The notes: generated from the letters alone by a model not told the origin. Numbered from the stretch's first letter, positions 1 through 9,617 are shown. The stretch is DNA of 19,657 bases from Minisyncoccota bacterium (GCA_028702045.1 JAQVPP010000007.1:1-19657); one strand, 5' to 3'. Translations and numbers: made by a program.

Positions 1-479
1 CAAGTCCCTGATCCCTTACTACAGGAGTAGAATAGGTTCTACCTATAGTTCCTCTCTCATATGCAGATAAAGAAACACCTCCATCTTTTAAACTAGTATC
101 ACTACTCTCTGTAAGCAAAGCAGTAAGTTCATAACTACCTCCTGGAAAGTATGAGTAAAAGTATGTACTATCATTAATAGGATCTATAGGTAATACATAT
201 AGTACTTGTTGATATTGATTAAAGTTAATAGGTATTCAGCCTGTTTGATCAGTTAGTTGTAGCTTAGTACTATCTGTTACACAATTGTATGTATATCCAG
301 TAAGTAATGTAGGTAAAGTATAGCTAGAACAAGTTGAACTAGTACTATCAAGAAGTGATATATATACAGTAGTTAAGTACATTAATTGGATTTAATGCAA
401 AAAGAATAATAGCTGCTAGAATTGCTAGTACTGCTATTACTATCATTAGTTCTACTAGGGTGAATGAGTTTCTTTTCAT
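1..479 (-). pseudogene. Type IV pilin-like gene, frame-disrupted and missing its middle; runs off the window
   Basis: The reading frame starts at 479 with a short leader and a classic class III prepilin signal (residues about 4-28: N-S-F-T-L-V-E-L-M-I-V-I followed by a hydrophobic helix). After N-P-I-N (residue 33) the frame runs into a stop at 345-347. In the next frame, from about 380 to the window edge, a clear pilin C-terminal half is open. It has V-Y-I-S-L, a cysteine pair, T-G-W-I-P-I-N-F (the W is a UGA at 236-238), L-P-I-D-P and G-G-S-Y-E-L-T-A, the pattern I know from Patescibacteria pilins. The connecting stretch of the alpha-1 helix normally found between these halves (roughly 30-45 residues) is absent and the halves are out of frame. 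It could be an internal deletion, a silent pilin cassette, or an assembly collapse. It starts 9 nt after the upstream nuclease gene, so it is probably in the dnaX operon. Confidence 0.75.
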
Positions 480-488
480 ATATTTTTT

Positions 489-1316
489 TTAATTAAATAA
501 AAGAGTTGCCTCTTGTTGAATTTGATTTAATATATTTTCTGGAATATTAGTTTTTTTAGAAAGAGATTTGGTATTAACATTTAAAAATTCTTTAGCTAAA
601 ATAATATCCTCTTTAACTAGTTTGTGTAAAACATCAGTTGTTGTTTTTGAAAAAATAGTAATTGGATAAAGTAAGTTGTCATCTATATATGTTTCTAATC
701 CTTGATTTTCTGGATACTTTCACCCCATTAGTAATATACCATATTCTTTAGCAAACTTAATTGCTTTAGTTGTGAAGCGAGTGTTAGTGATTACGATTCT
801 TTTGGAATTCTCTGTGGTATAGGTTGGGTTATTTAAAATATCAATAAAACTAGCATATGCAATTAAGACTGCATTGATATCTACTTTACCATCTTTGGAG
901 TTTTTATACTTACACTCACCTAGATATGAGATATTGTCCTTTTTAGCGATAAAGTCCATCTCATAATCAGTGGATTTTCCATTAATATATACATTAGGCG
1001 TAATATCATAGTTGAGTTCTTTTAGGCAGTGGTGAATATATTTTTCAAAACAAAAACCATCTGGACCTAAAGATTCCATTGCTTCTTTAAGAGAATATTT
1101 TAAAGCAATTTTTGGATTTGTTTTATATAGAGCCTGTTTAACAAATGTGTATATATCTTTTGTAGTAAATTGAGGTTTAGTTTTAAACTTATTTTCAAGT
1201 TGCTTAATGATATCATTAAACATACTCTCATCTCCTCCACATCTTAAAATAGCTTTTTTGATTTTTTTTGGCAAAAAAACTGTTTTTTCTTTGCTTCTTG
1301 TTATTATTTCTTGCAT
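489..1316 (-). CDS. ATP-cone domain protein with PD-(D/E)XK nuclease-like domain
   Basis: This is a 275-residue protein if the UGA at 720-722 is read as Trp. An ATP-cone-like nucleotide-binding domain (residues about 1-85, K-K-I-K-K-A-I-L-R-C-G-G near the start) precedes a restriction-endonuclease-like fold. In the latter, D-Y-E-M-D-F and G-E-C-K-Y-K supply the D...ExK catalytic signature around residues 117-137. The segment after the UGA (W-K-Y-P-E-N-Q-G-L-E, then P-I-T) continues the family pattern, in which a conserved Trp precedes the Y-P pair. That supports both the extension and the recoding. The start overlaps the 3' end of dnaX by 13 nt, so the two are probably translated from one message. 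The substrate is unknown. Proteins with this architecture are often annotated as restriction endonucleases, but no methylase or specificity gene is visible here. Confidence 0.8.
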
Positions 1317-2398
1317 GGTATATTTTTAAATATGAATAATTCTAAAGATAATATAGGGAAAGGTGTATTTTTAATTGTATATAGGGCTGTAGATAGTTCA
1401 GTAATAATCTTAGTAAGGTCTAGGTCAATAGTACTAGCTTGATCCTTTAGTATATCTAATTCTTCTTGTGTGTTTTCCTCTATAAACAACTTCTCTAAAG
1501 ACTCAGATTCTTTTAATAAAATTAATTTCCTAAAATACTCTAGAAGATTTGCTAAAAAGATATCAAAAGAATATCCAGTGTCATCAAGATGGTAAATAAA
1601 GTCTAGGCAAGCCTTCCTATCTTTTTTAATCATATCAGCTACAAATTCTTGAATATTTGAGAAATGAACATTATGAGTAAGGTCATCAACATTAGTTAAA
1701 GAAATTTCATTATTAACAGTTGCTATTTGTGATAGAATTGATTCTGCATCACGCATACCTCCTCTAGCAAGGATAGCTATTTTTTTCAAAGCAGGTTCAT
1801 CAAAAGTGATGTTTTCTTTTTTGCATATGTTTTTTAAATTTTGGATAATATCTTTTTGAGTTAATCTTTGAAAATTAAATCTCTGCACACGAGAAAGAAT
1901 GGTAGGTATCATTTTTTCTGGATCTGTAGTAGCTAAGATAAAGATAATATACTCTGGTGGTTCTTCTAGGATCTTAAGCAAAGCATTACATGCTTCCTTG
2001 GTTAATTGATGAGCTTCATCTAGTATATATATTTTGTATTTTCCCTTAAATGGTCTTGTTTTTATATTTTCTTTTAAATCTCGTATTTCTTGGATACCTC
2101 TATTGGATGCTGCATCAAGCTCAATAAGATCAATAAAGTTATCTTCTTTAATTTCAGTACAAAACTCACATTTTGTGCAAGGCTCTGATTCATTTTCTTT
2201 TCTTTTTTGGCAAAAGATTGATTTGGCAAAAATTCTAGCTGTAGATGTTTTACCTGTTCCTCTTGGCCCACAAAATAAATATGCATGAGCAATGTTATTT
2301 GTTTTTATAGCATTTTGCAATGTTTGTTTAATATTATCTTGACCAATAATTTCAGAAAATTTTTGTGGTCTATATTTTCTATAGAAAACTTTTGACAT
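1304..2398 (-). CDS. dnaX: DNA polymerase III subunit gamma/tau (short form)
   Basis: A 364-residue clamp-loader ATPase. The start M-S-K-V-F-Y-R-K-Y-R-P is typical. The Walker A motif G-P-R-G-T-G-K-T lies at residues 44-51. A four-cysteine zinc site follows at C63, C74, C77 and C80, then Walker B I-L-D-E-A-H (125-130). The sensor/arginine-finger motif reads L-S-R-V-Q-R-F (R170), with Val where most DnaX proteins have Cys. The protein ends soon after the collar domain and lacks the tau-specific C-terminal region that binds DnaB helicase and the polymerase alpha subunit, so only a gamma-like product is encoded. It loads the sliding clamp in the cytoplasm. The gene has its own promoter upstream and no obvious Shine-Dalgarno. 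The next gene overlaps its end. Confidence 0.95.
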   Translation of the reverse strand: MSKVFYRKYRPQKFSEIIGQDNIKQTLQNAIKTNNIAHAYLFCGPRGTGKTSTARIFAKSIFCQKRKENESEPCTKCEFCTEIKEDNFIDLIELDAASNRGIQEIRDLKENIKTRPFKGKYKIYILDEAHQLTKEACNALLKILEEPPEYIIFILATTDPEKMIPTILSRVQRFNFQRLTQKDIIQNLKNICKKENITFDEPALKKIAILARGGMRDAESILSQIATVNNEISLTNVDDLTHNVHFSNIQEFVADMIKKDRKACLDFIYHLDDTGYSFDIFLANLLEYFRKLILLKESESLEKLFIEENTQEELDILKDQASTIDLDLTKIITELSTALYTIKNTPFPILSLELFIFKNIPCKK

Positions 2399-2424
2399 TA
2401 TATAATATTTAATTAGTTAATAAT

Positions 2425-2454
2425 AGTATATCATTTTATTTTATTTTTTTGCAA
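2425..2454 (-). promoter_or_regulatory. Promoter for dnaX
   Basis: On the minus strand TTGCAA (2449-2454) is followed after 18 nt by TATACT (2425-2430). This would start transcription about 20 nt before the dnaX ATG. The hexamers match other promoters in the window. Confidence 0.6.
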
Positions 2455-2458
2455 ATAT

Positions 2459-2488
2459 AAAACCCGAATTTTTTAAGATTCGGGTTTT
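2459..2488 (-). terminator. Hairpin terminator after the 2473-2937 gene
   Basis: An 11-bp stem, AAAACCCGAAT (2459-2469) with ATTCGGGTTTT (2478-2488), and an 8-nt loop. It overlaps the last codons and the TAA of the small gene. T-rich sequence flanks both sides, so it could act in either direction. It separates that gene from the dnaX promoter. Confidence 0.75.
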
Positions 2489-2937
2489 TTGGTTTTGACT
2501 CTTTTGAAAAATTCATTTCTGAATTTTTCATGTTTTTCAAATTTATCTGTACTTAAGAGATATTCTTCAATAATATCGCTTAAGACTAATAGGTCTTGAT
2601 AAGAGAGATTTTCATATGTGAAAAGGTCTCTGTCTTTTTGACCTAGCAGTAATTTTGAAAACGGCATAATATTTGTAAAAAGTTTTGTTTTTCTAGCCTG
2701 TTTCCAGTTTAGAAAATCAAACATCTCCCTTTTTTTCATTTTTAAATTTTCTATAAAGTATAGAACTTTTAAAAATGTGGGACTTAAAAAACTAACAACA
2801 AATTTTCTGGTTGAAATAGGTAGGTTTTGATTTTTAAAAAATACTAATACTTCTTCATATCTAGGGTAATCTTTATATTTTTCTATATCAAGATTACCCC
2901 CAAATAGGAACCAAAAAAACAATTTTAATTTTAACAT
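2473..2937 (-). CDS. Hypothetical protein, small orphan gene with strong ribosome binding site
   Basis: I do not recognise this family. The chosen start (2937) gives 154 residues. It is preceded by AGAAGGAG about 7 nt upstream, a far stronger ribosome binding site than the large genes here have. The open frame continues 36 codons further upstream to 3045 but that would overlap the GtrA gene. The protein is basic and rich in Phe, Leu and Lys, with a short hydrophobic N-terminus (L-F-F-W-F-L-F) and mainly predicted helix afterwards. It has two Trp codons, both UGG, in a genome that mostly uses UGA. The last codons form part of a terminator hairpin. It lies 61 nt after the GtrA gene. I saw no clear promoter of its own. 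Confidence 0.6.
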   Translation of the reverse strand: MLKLKLFFWFLFGGNLDIEKYKDYPRYEEVLVFFKNQNLPISTRKFVVSFLSPTFLKVLYFIENLKMKKREMFDFLNWKQARKTKLFTNIMPFSKLLLGQKDRDLFTYENLSYQDLLVLSDIIEEYLLSTDKFEKHEKFRNEFFKRVKTKKPES

Positions 2938-2998
2938 TTTTACTCTCCTTCTGTTAATGTAATCTATATTAACCTTATCATAAAAAATAAAATTTGTC

Positions 2999-3469
2999 CT
3001 ATTTCTTTTTAAAAACAAAATATTTAAAAAGAAAATATCGAGCAATGATGGTTAAAACTAAGCCACAAAAAGCAGCAAGGTTTTTATTTAATAGATCTGG
3101 AGAAATGTTAAATATTTCTAAATAAAGATAATTGTTAAATAGGTTTAAGAAGAAATGAGAGAAAAATACATTAGATAAGATAACTAAGACAGCTGTGATT
3201 AAATAGAATTTAGTTCCTTGAACAAAAGAATGTTTATCAGTATTTTTAAATGTGAAATACTTGTTAGCAAAAAAGGAAAAGGTTGTAGCTATGATTAATG
3301 CAATTCCTCTAAAGATTAAAAAATATATATCATTATCTGTTTGGAATAGAAAAATTAAAAAATTTAAAATACTAAAATCTATTACAGTATTTCAGAATCC
3401 AATAAAACCAAATCTTATAAATTCAAATTTAAAAAAGAAGTTGAATATTTTTTTTATTAAATTAATCAT
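2999..3469 (-). CDS. GtrA-like family membrane protein
   Basis: This is a 156-residue protein that appears only if the UGA at 3392-3394 is read through as Trp (residue 26). The sequence F-I-R-F-G-F-I-G-F-W-N-T-V-I-D-F matches the GtrA signature (hydrophobic-G-x-N-T-x-x-D). Four hydrophobic segments of about 20 residues follow, with the characteristic F-F-A-N-K-Y-F-T-F-K between TM2 and TM3 and R-Y-F-L-F-K-Y-F-V-F near the end. GtrA proteins are inner-membrane proteins linked to cell-surface polysaccharide synthesis, often thought to help flip or use polyprenyl-linked sugars. No glycosyltransferase is adjacent here. Its ATG overlaps the end of the upstream ATPase gene by 8 nt (positions 3462-3469), which suggests translational coupling. 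Confidence 0.8.
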
Positions 3470-5909
3470 TTTTTGTTTGTTCGTTTATTTTGTTTAATAT
3501 TTCTTTGTATGCCTTTTCTTTTTCATCTTTAGCTGATTGATTAATAGAGTTAAATAGGTTTTGTATATTTACTTCTGCTTGCTTTTTGTTGATTAAGTAA
3601 TTATCTATAGCATATTTCTTTATTTCATTTAGATACTCATCATCTGTATCATCTGGCTTGATTGTTTTGATATTAAATGGTCTGGTTGGTTGTCCATTTA
3701 TCATTATTTTACTGTAGGCATTTCTGTTGTCTATATTCATAAGGTCATTTGCCTCAAAAACTGGAGTAAAGTACTTAGCTAAATACTCAGCATCTTCATT
3801 ACCTACTCTGAAGGAAATAATATTACCCACATTACCAAAAATAGAATCACGAATGTCATCCTTTAGTTGAGCAATAAATTGGTGAGCTGCTATAAGGTTA
3901 AGCCTATACTTTCTAGCTTCTGAAAGAATAGATGGTATTGTTTTGGTTGTGATATTTTGGAACTCATCAATGTATAGGTAGAAATCTTGTCTTTGATCTT
4001 CTGGAATGTTTGATCTGGAATAAGCTGCTAAAGCAATTTTTCCTACTAAAAGCATGCCAAGAAAATAACTACTAGATTCTCCTAAATTACCTTTGGATAA
4101 GTTGATTAATAATATCTTCTTATTATCCATAATATCTCTGAAGTTAATTGTAGATTTGATTTGTCCAATAATTGGCCTGACAAAATCATTATTTAAAAAT
4201 GGAGTTAATTTAGAATTGATGTATGGAGAAATATTATTTAAAGCTGCATCACCTCCTGCCTTTAGTGCTTGCTTTTCTCAAAAGTCTTTGACCATAACAT
4301 TAGGTGTTCTGTTTAATAGTTTTTTCCTAAAATTATCATCAACAAATACATTTGGTATCTCAAGTAGTGTATGAGACTCTTGGTCAGACATTAAAAGAAT
4401 AAGTGCATTTCTTAAATATTGTTCAAAAATAGGACCACCTGTTTCTTTTAGGTTATATAATTTGTCTATTATCTCTAACAATTCTTCTATGATAAAAGTT
4501 TGTTGTTGAGTTTTTAAGTTTGGGTGAATTTCTAAAATATTAAGGCCTATACAAAAGTCAGGATCAGCTGGGTTTAGGTAAATAACATCTTGGATTCTGT
4601 TTTGTGGGATAAACTTTAGCAATTCTTCTGTCATATCTCCATGTGGATCTATGTAACAACATCCTTTGCCATCTTGGATATCTTGGACAATCATATTCTT
4701 TAAAAAAGTAGATTTACCTGTACCTGTTTGTCCGATAACATACATATGGAGCCTCCTATCTGCTGGAAGTATATTTATATCCATTTTCTCTCCTCTGTAG
4801 TCGCTATAGCCTATTTTTAGGCCTTCTGAGGGTATATTAGATGGTGGATAAGCTGTTCTAGAGGATAATCAGTTAACATTAGGTAGTTCTAGAAGAGAAT
4901 GTGGGAAATGTCAAAAAGAGCATATTTCTGATGTGGTTAGGGTGATTTTTGTATTAGGTGTGAATAATTTGTAGCAATAATTAAAGATAAACTTTTTTGA
5001 GTTGTTTCTTAAAAACTTAAAACTATTGAGTATTGGGTTGTCTAGATCTGAGAAATTATTTTCAATATCTGAAAGAATCATTTTGCTAGTAGTTTTATCA
5101 TTAGTAGAAACTACTACTCTAATACTACAATCAAAGAGTTTTTTGGAAAGCTTCTTTGTCATTGACTCAACAAAATCTTGATTAATTTCTTTCTCAGTCT
5201 CTTTATTTTCCTCAGCTTCTTTTTTAAATGAAGAAGAAAAGGCCAAAGACATTTCTTTTAAAGGTCCAGCTTTTGTGTTGAGAAGGAGTGAGTCATTTTT
5301 AGTTTCCTTGTATAGCTGTAATTTTTCTCTTAAATCTTCTCTTCTTGATGAAGGTTTGAGTACTATTTGCAAACAGACTCCTTCATCTTTATTTACTTTG
5401 GTAAAAGAATTTAAAATTGATTTTAGTGGATCTTCGGAAAATTCATCATAATCTCTTGTCTTTAGTGCATAATTTTCTTTGAGAACAATATCAGCTCCTT
5501 GTACTTGAGAATTTTTAGTAAATAAAGAATAGTCTTTGACTGGGGTTACCTGGGCAAAAGGCATAAAAGCAGTAATTGTTTTAATAAATAAAGAAGTATC
5601 TTGTTTGGGTACAGATAAGTAAAAAGATATAACATTATCATTAATTGGATTGACTATTTCTAATGAGATAGGTTTTTTATACTGAGCTAAGTTAGAAAGA
5701 ATCTGCTCACTTACAGCAATTATTTCCTTAACTCCTGTTCCCTCTTTTGTTTTAATATCTCTAGGTAAAGAAACTAATAGTAGTTGTTGATTTAATGATT
5801 CTTTTACTTCATTTATTTTTCTTTTTTTATTTACGATAAAAAGTATCCAAATCATAAAAACAATAAAGCCAATAGAGAAATAAAAATATATGTTTGTCAT
5901 ATTTTTCAT
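3462..5909 (-). CDS. Membrane-anchored VirD4/HerA-type conjugation ATPase
   Basis: 815 residues with three UGA-Trp codons (4911-4913, 4869-4871, 4278-4280), which otherwise split the gene into three pieces. One N-terminal transmembrane helix (residues about 7-27) precedes a 300-residue cytoplasmic region. Next comes the linker S-F-W-H-F-P-H-S ... N-V-N-W, characteristic of a large ATPase family common in Patescibacteria. Walker A is G-Q-T-G-T-G-K-S (393-400), followed by D-P-H-G-D and N-P-A-D. Walker B is Y-L-Y-I-D-E-F-Q (D648, E649), and an A-A-H-Q-F motif follows. These features place it with the type IV secretion/TraD-VirD4/DUF87 DNA-pumping ATPases. Its likely role is DNA or protein translocation at the membrane, possibly with the type IV pilus system. 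It has its own promoter and is coupled to GtrA. The exact substrate cannot be read from the sequence. Confidence 0.85.
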
Positions 5910-5926
5910 TAATTTAATATGTATTT

Positions 5927-5956
5927 ATTTTAACATAAAATAAAAAAAATTGTAAA
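5927..5956 (-). promoter_or_regulatory. Promoter for the conjugation-type ATPase
   Basis: TTTACA (5951-5956), an 18-nt spacer, then TAAAAT (5927-5932) on the minus strand, about 18-20 nt before the ATG at 5909. It is back-to-back with the plus-strand promoter at 5964. Confidence 0.55.
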
Positions 5957-5963
5957 ATAGAAT

Positions 5964-5992
5964 TTGAAATTATTTTATTTAATTGGTAAAAT
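5964..5992 (+). promoter_or_regulatory. Promoter for the plus-strand small gene
   Basis: TTGAAA (5964-5969), a 17-nt spacer, then TAAAAT (5987-5992). The expected start is near 5999, about 20 nt before the ATG at 6021. No Shine-Dalgarno is visible. It is arranged divergently with the ATPase promoter, only 8 nt apart. Confidence 0.55.
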
Positions 5993-6020
5993 TATATTAA
6001 TAAAAATTAAATATATTGAT

Positions 6021-6407
6021 ATGGGAAATGAGCATTTTGATAAGTTTGTTGAAAAAACTTTTACTGATATAAAAGAAGCAAAAGATATGGCTAAAAAGAA
6101 ATTTAGAGATATAGTAACAAGAAGGCTAAATGTCTCAACATATGAATTTAAATATCAAGATTACAAAGAGAGTTTGATAAAATTTAAAAATAGTGGACAA
6201 GAGTTTTTATCAATAAAAGATCAAGTTGAAATAATTAAAGATAAGATAAGAGAGTGAATTAAAAAAGAAGATGAGACAAAACAAGGTCATACAAATATGC
6301 TTTTAATCGTATACTTTGAAGAATTAGGAGAAAAGTTTAGAGAAGAGGCGTTGAATGGTATGAAAATTACAGAAAAAGGATTTAATAAAATAAAAAATAT
6401 GTTTTAA
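6021..6407 (+). CDS. Hypothetical small charged helical protein, only plus-strand gene
   Basis: 128 residues with the UGA at 6255-6257 read as Trp (R-E-W-I-K-K). Without recoding the frame would end after 78 residues. I do not recognise the family. The protein is strongly charged (Lys/Glu rich), with no signal peptide or membrane segment, and looks almost wholly alpha-helical. A more hydrophobic stretch, N-M-L-L-I-V-Y-F, occurs near the C-terminus. A TTG at 5964 opens the frame 19 codons earlier, but it coincides with the -35 box, so I chose the ATG at 6021 (M-G-N-E-H-F). Transcription diverges from the conjugation-type ATPase and converges on PPDK, with a shared terminator between. Small soluble DNA- or membrane-associated proteins can look like this, but no function can be assigned. 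Confidence 0.65.
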
Positions 6408-6410
6408 TTA

Positions 6411-6440
6411 AAAAGAACAGCTATAGGGCTGTTCTTTTTT
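6411..6440. terminator. Bidirectional terminator between convergent genes
   Basis: AAAGAACAGC pairs with GCTGTTCTTT around a short loop (TATAG), followed on the plus strand by a run of T. The reverse strand also ends in a T-rich stretch. It serves the small plus-strand gene and the PPDK gene, whose stop is at 6448. Confidence 0.8.
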
Positions 6441-6447
6441 TGTATTT

Positions 6448-9081
6448 CTATTTTTTCAAATTATTTAAGTATGATTGGGCTGTAGCAAGTTTAGCTATAG
6501 GGACTCTGAATGGTGAACAAGAGACATAGGTAAAATCATTTAAGTGACAAAAATCAATACTACTTGGGTCTCCTCCATGTTCTCCGCATATACCTATTTT
6601 TAAATCTTTTTTGACTTTTCTTCCCTTTTGTACTCCTATTTTGATAAGTTCACCAATACCTTCTTTATCAAGAGTTTGGAAAGGGTCGTTTTGGAAAATA
6701 TCTTTGTCTAGATATATTTTGATAAACTTACCTGCATCATCACGGGAAAAACCCATTCCCATTTGAGTTAAGTCATTAGTTCCAAAAGAAAAGAAGTCAG
6801 CATGTTCTGCTATTTTATCTGCTGTAAGAGCTGCTCTAGGTATCTCTATCATAGTACCAATCTTATAACTAAGAGTTGATTTTTTCTCTTTGAGGATTTG
6901 TTTAATAGTAGAGATAACTATTTCTTTTTGATTTAAAAATTCATTAACATTACCTACTAGTGGTATCATGATTTCTGGAGTTGTAGATATTTTGGATTTC
7001 TTAAGTTTGAGTGCAGCTAAGGTAATTGCCTTTACTTGCATCTCTAGTATTTCTGGATATGTTATTGATAGTCTACATCCACGATGACCAAGCATAGGAT
7101 TTACTTCATGAAGATCTTTAGTTTTATTTAATATATCAGTTACAGAGATACCTATCTTTTTAGAAAGTTCTTGAGCTTCTTCTTCAGTTTTAGGAAGAAA
7201 TTCATGAAGAGGTGGATCAAGGGTTCTGATAGTAACTGGTAAGCCTTTCATTGTTTTGAATAAGTTATAGAAATCTTCTGTTTGGAAATTAATTAATTTA
7301 TCTAGAGCTTTGATTCTTTTCTCTTTTGTGTTAGCTAAAATCATTTCTTGCATAAAAGGCAATCTGTCTTTTTTAAAGAACATATGCTCTGTTCTACATA
7401 GACCTATTCCTTTAGCTCCAAAATCCTTAGCTATTTGAGCATCAGTTGGAGTATCAGCATTAGCCCTAACACTTAAGTTGGAATACTTTTCAGTTATTTT
7501 TAAGAAACTTTGTAAATCTTTGGAAATAGTTGGTTGGATAGTATTTACTTGTCCTAGGATAACATTACCAGTATTACCATCTATAGTGATTCAATCATTT
7601 TCTGCAATTTCTATATCTTTGACTTTAAAAGAATTGTTGTTTATTTTTATTTCTTCACATCCTACTACACAGCACTTACCCATACCACGAGCAACTACAG
7701 CTGCATGAGAAATCATACCTCCTCTAGCTGTAAGGATGCCTTTAGCTGCATTGATTCCATTGATATCATCTGGAGATGTTTCTGGTCTAACTAGAATAAC
7801 ACTTTTACCATGATCTGTGAGTTCGACAGCTTTGTCTGGATCAAATACAACTTGGCCAACTGCTGCACCTGGAGCACCTGGTAAACCTTTAGCTAAAATA
7901 TCATATTTGGCTGTAGGGTCTATAATTGGATGAAGCAAATTGTTGATTTGTTCTGGAGTAATTCTTAAGATAGCGTCAGTTTCTTTGATTAATTTTTCTT
8001 TTATCATATCCATAGCAATCTTAATTGCAGCACTAGCTGATCTTTTGCCTGTTCTTGTCTGGAGCATGTATAACTTACCTTCTTCTATAGTAAACTCAAA
8101 GTCTTGCATATCTTTGTAATTTTTTTCAAGTTTGGTTGTGATATCCTTTAGTTGCTTAAAGGCTTTAGGCATATCTTTTTGAAGATTTTTTATTTCTTTT
8201 GGAGTCCTAATTCCAGCAACTACATCCTCACCTTGAGCATTAATTAAATATTCACCATAAAATTCTTTTTTACCTGTGGATGGATTTCTGGTAAAACCAA
8301 CACCTGTTGCAGAGTTATCACTGAAATTACCAAAGACCATAGCCTGTACATTGACAGCTGTGCCTATATCATGAGGAATATTATTTAATTCTCTATAAGT
8401 AATAGCACGCTTATTTTGTCAGCTATTAAATACTGCCTTAATTGTTAAATCAAGTTGAGTTTCTATTTTTTGTGGGAAAGGTTTGCCTGATTTAGATTTG
8501 ATTATTGTTTTATATTCTTCTACAAGTTCTTTTAGTGAATCTATATCTAGTTGATGATCAAATTGTACATTGAGTTTTTCTTTTTTCTTTTCTAAAGCTT
8601 TTTCAAAAAATTCTCGCTTAATTTCAAGAACAACATCACCAAACATAGTTAAGAATCTTCTGTATGAGTCATATGCGAATCTTTCATTTTTTGATTTGTT
8701 AGATAAAGCAACTACAGTATTATCATTAAGACCTAAGTTTAATACTGTATCCATCATACCTGGCATGGAAATTTTAGCTCCACTTCTAACAGAAACAAGT
8801 AAAGGATTATCTTTATCATTAAATTTTTTATTAGTAGTTTTTTCTAAAATTGAAATAGCTTTATTTAGCTCTTCTTTAAAAGATGAAGGAAATTTACACT
8901 TATTTTTATGGAATAAGTTACACATAGTAGTTGTAATAGTAAAACCAGGAGGGACAGGAACATTATTGTTTGTCATTTCTGCTAAATTAGCTCCTTTTCC
9001 GCCAAGCAAGTCTTTCATAGAGGCTTTACCTTGAGCTTTTCCATTACCAAAATGGTAAATATATTTTTCTGTTTTTGCCAT
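6448..9081 (-). CDS. ppdK: Pyruvate, phosphate dikinase
   Basis: 877 residues, the normal length, after reading UGA at 8419-8421 (residue 221) and 7591-7593 (residue 497) as Trp. Both fall on family-conserved Trp: V-F-x-S-W before R-A-I, and E-x-D-W-I-T-I-D-G. It interconverts pyruvate + ATP + Pi and PEP + AMP + PPi. The N-terminal ATP-grasp domain (L-G-G-K-G-A-N-L-A-E-M near residue 30) is followed by F-T-R-N-P-S-T-G and G-E-Y-L-I-N-A-Q-G-E-D-V. The swivelling phosphohistidine domain has G-G-M-I-S-H-A-A-V-V-A-R-G (His459). The C-terminal PEP/pyruvate barrel has G-T-N-D-L-T-Q and C-G-E-H-G-G-D-P (Cys832). The residue two before the phospho-His is Ile457 rather than the usual Thr. It has its own promoter and lies two genes after the PEP synthase-enolase-iPGM fusion, so both pyruvate/PEP dikinases are encoded close together. 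Confidence 0.97.
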
Positions 9082-9112
9082 ATGTTCTTTTTTTAATTTT
9101 TTAATCCTTACT

Positions 9113-9140
9113 ATTATATTATATTTTTTAAAAAAATCAA
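9113..9140 (-). promoter_or_regulatory. Promoter for PPDK
   Basis: TTGATT (9135-9140), a 16-nt spacer, then a perfect TATAAT (9113-9118) on the minus strand, about 32 nt before the ATG. Only a weak purine stretch precedes the start codon. Confidence 0.6.
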
Positions 9141-9150
9141 ATATATGAAA

Positions 9151-9174
9151 ATCCCCCAGAAATTTCTGGGGGAT
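9151..9174 (-). terminator. Perfect 24-nt palindrome, terminator of the 9189-9581 gene
   Basis: ATCCCCCAGAAA and its exact reverse complement form a 12-bp GC-containing stem, followed on the minus strand by TTTCAT. It sits 15 nt beyond the stop codon of the small gene and just upstream of the PPDK promoter. The T-run is short, so efficiency is uncertain, but the stem is among the most GC-rich stretches in the window. Confidence 0.7.
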
Positions 9175-9188
9175 CTAATATTTATTGA

Positions 9189-9581
9189 TTACTTCTTTTT
9201 TTCAAAATATTTTTGAATTGCCTTCCTGTCAATATATTCGATAAAAGAGTAAAGGGGTTCTAATTCAAAAATTTGATTTAATAAGTCGGTAGGGTCTGAT
9301 AGTTCTAAAAATGGTTTTGTAAATAATTTTATTTTTTCTTCTTTAGAAAGATCAAGTTTTTCTATAATTTGAGGAAAAAAAATATCATCTAAAAAATATT
9401 TTAACGGTTTATCTGTTCGATGAGTTTCAGATAGACATATATTTTCTCTCCAAAGACACTCTAAATAATTGATAATTAATAAATTATAAGAATAAAATTC
9501 AGGGTACAACAAATATATTTTGATTATATTATACATAGATTGATTTATTAAACTTATTTCTGTTTTGGGTTGACAACTCAT
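9189..9581 (-). CDS. Hypothetical protein, small orphan gene between PPDK and the fusion enzyme
   Basis: 130 residues that I do not recognise. The start is fixed by AAGGAGGT (9587-9594) five nucleotides upstream, a near-perfect Shine-Dalgarno. The protein is acidic to neutral, helix-rich and cytoplasmic in appearance (no signal peptide). It contains C-L-W-R-E-N near residue 42 and a hydrophobic Tyr/Leu/Ile-rich N-terminal third. Its single Trp is UGG. It has its own promoter and a strong palindromic terminator, and stands between two PEP-forming enzymes. Position alone suggests a possible link to PEP metabolism, but the regulatory isolation argues it is an independent accessory gene. Confidence 0.65.
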   Translation of the reverse strand: MSCQPKTEISLINQSMYNIIKIYLLYPEFYSYNLLIINYLECLWRENICLSETHRTDKPLKYFLDDIFFPQIIEKLDLSKEEKIKLFTKPFLELSDPTDLLNQIFELEPLYSFIEYIDRKAIQKYFEKKK

Positions 9582-9617
9582 TTGTTACCTCCTTGGTAAA
9601 TTTAAAATTTAAATGTT

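Noticed and set aside
2938..3045. Longer start (3045) for the small gene at 2473
   Set aside because: It would overlap the GtrA coding end and has no ribosome binding site, whereas AGAAGGAG precedes the ATG at 2937.
3252..3497. Plus-strand hydrophobic open frame
   Set aside because: It is antisense to the GtrA gene, which is recognisable on the minus strand once UGA is read as Trp.
8570..9034. 154-codon plus-strand open frame opposite PPDK
   Set aside because: It is the complement of the strongly conserved PPDK N-terminal domain, with no ribosome binding site and no recognisable protein; a shadow frame.
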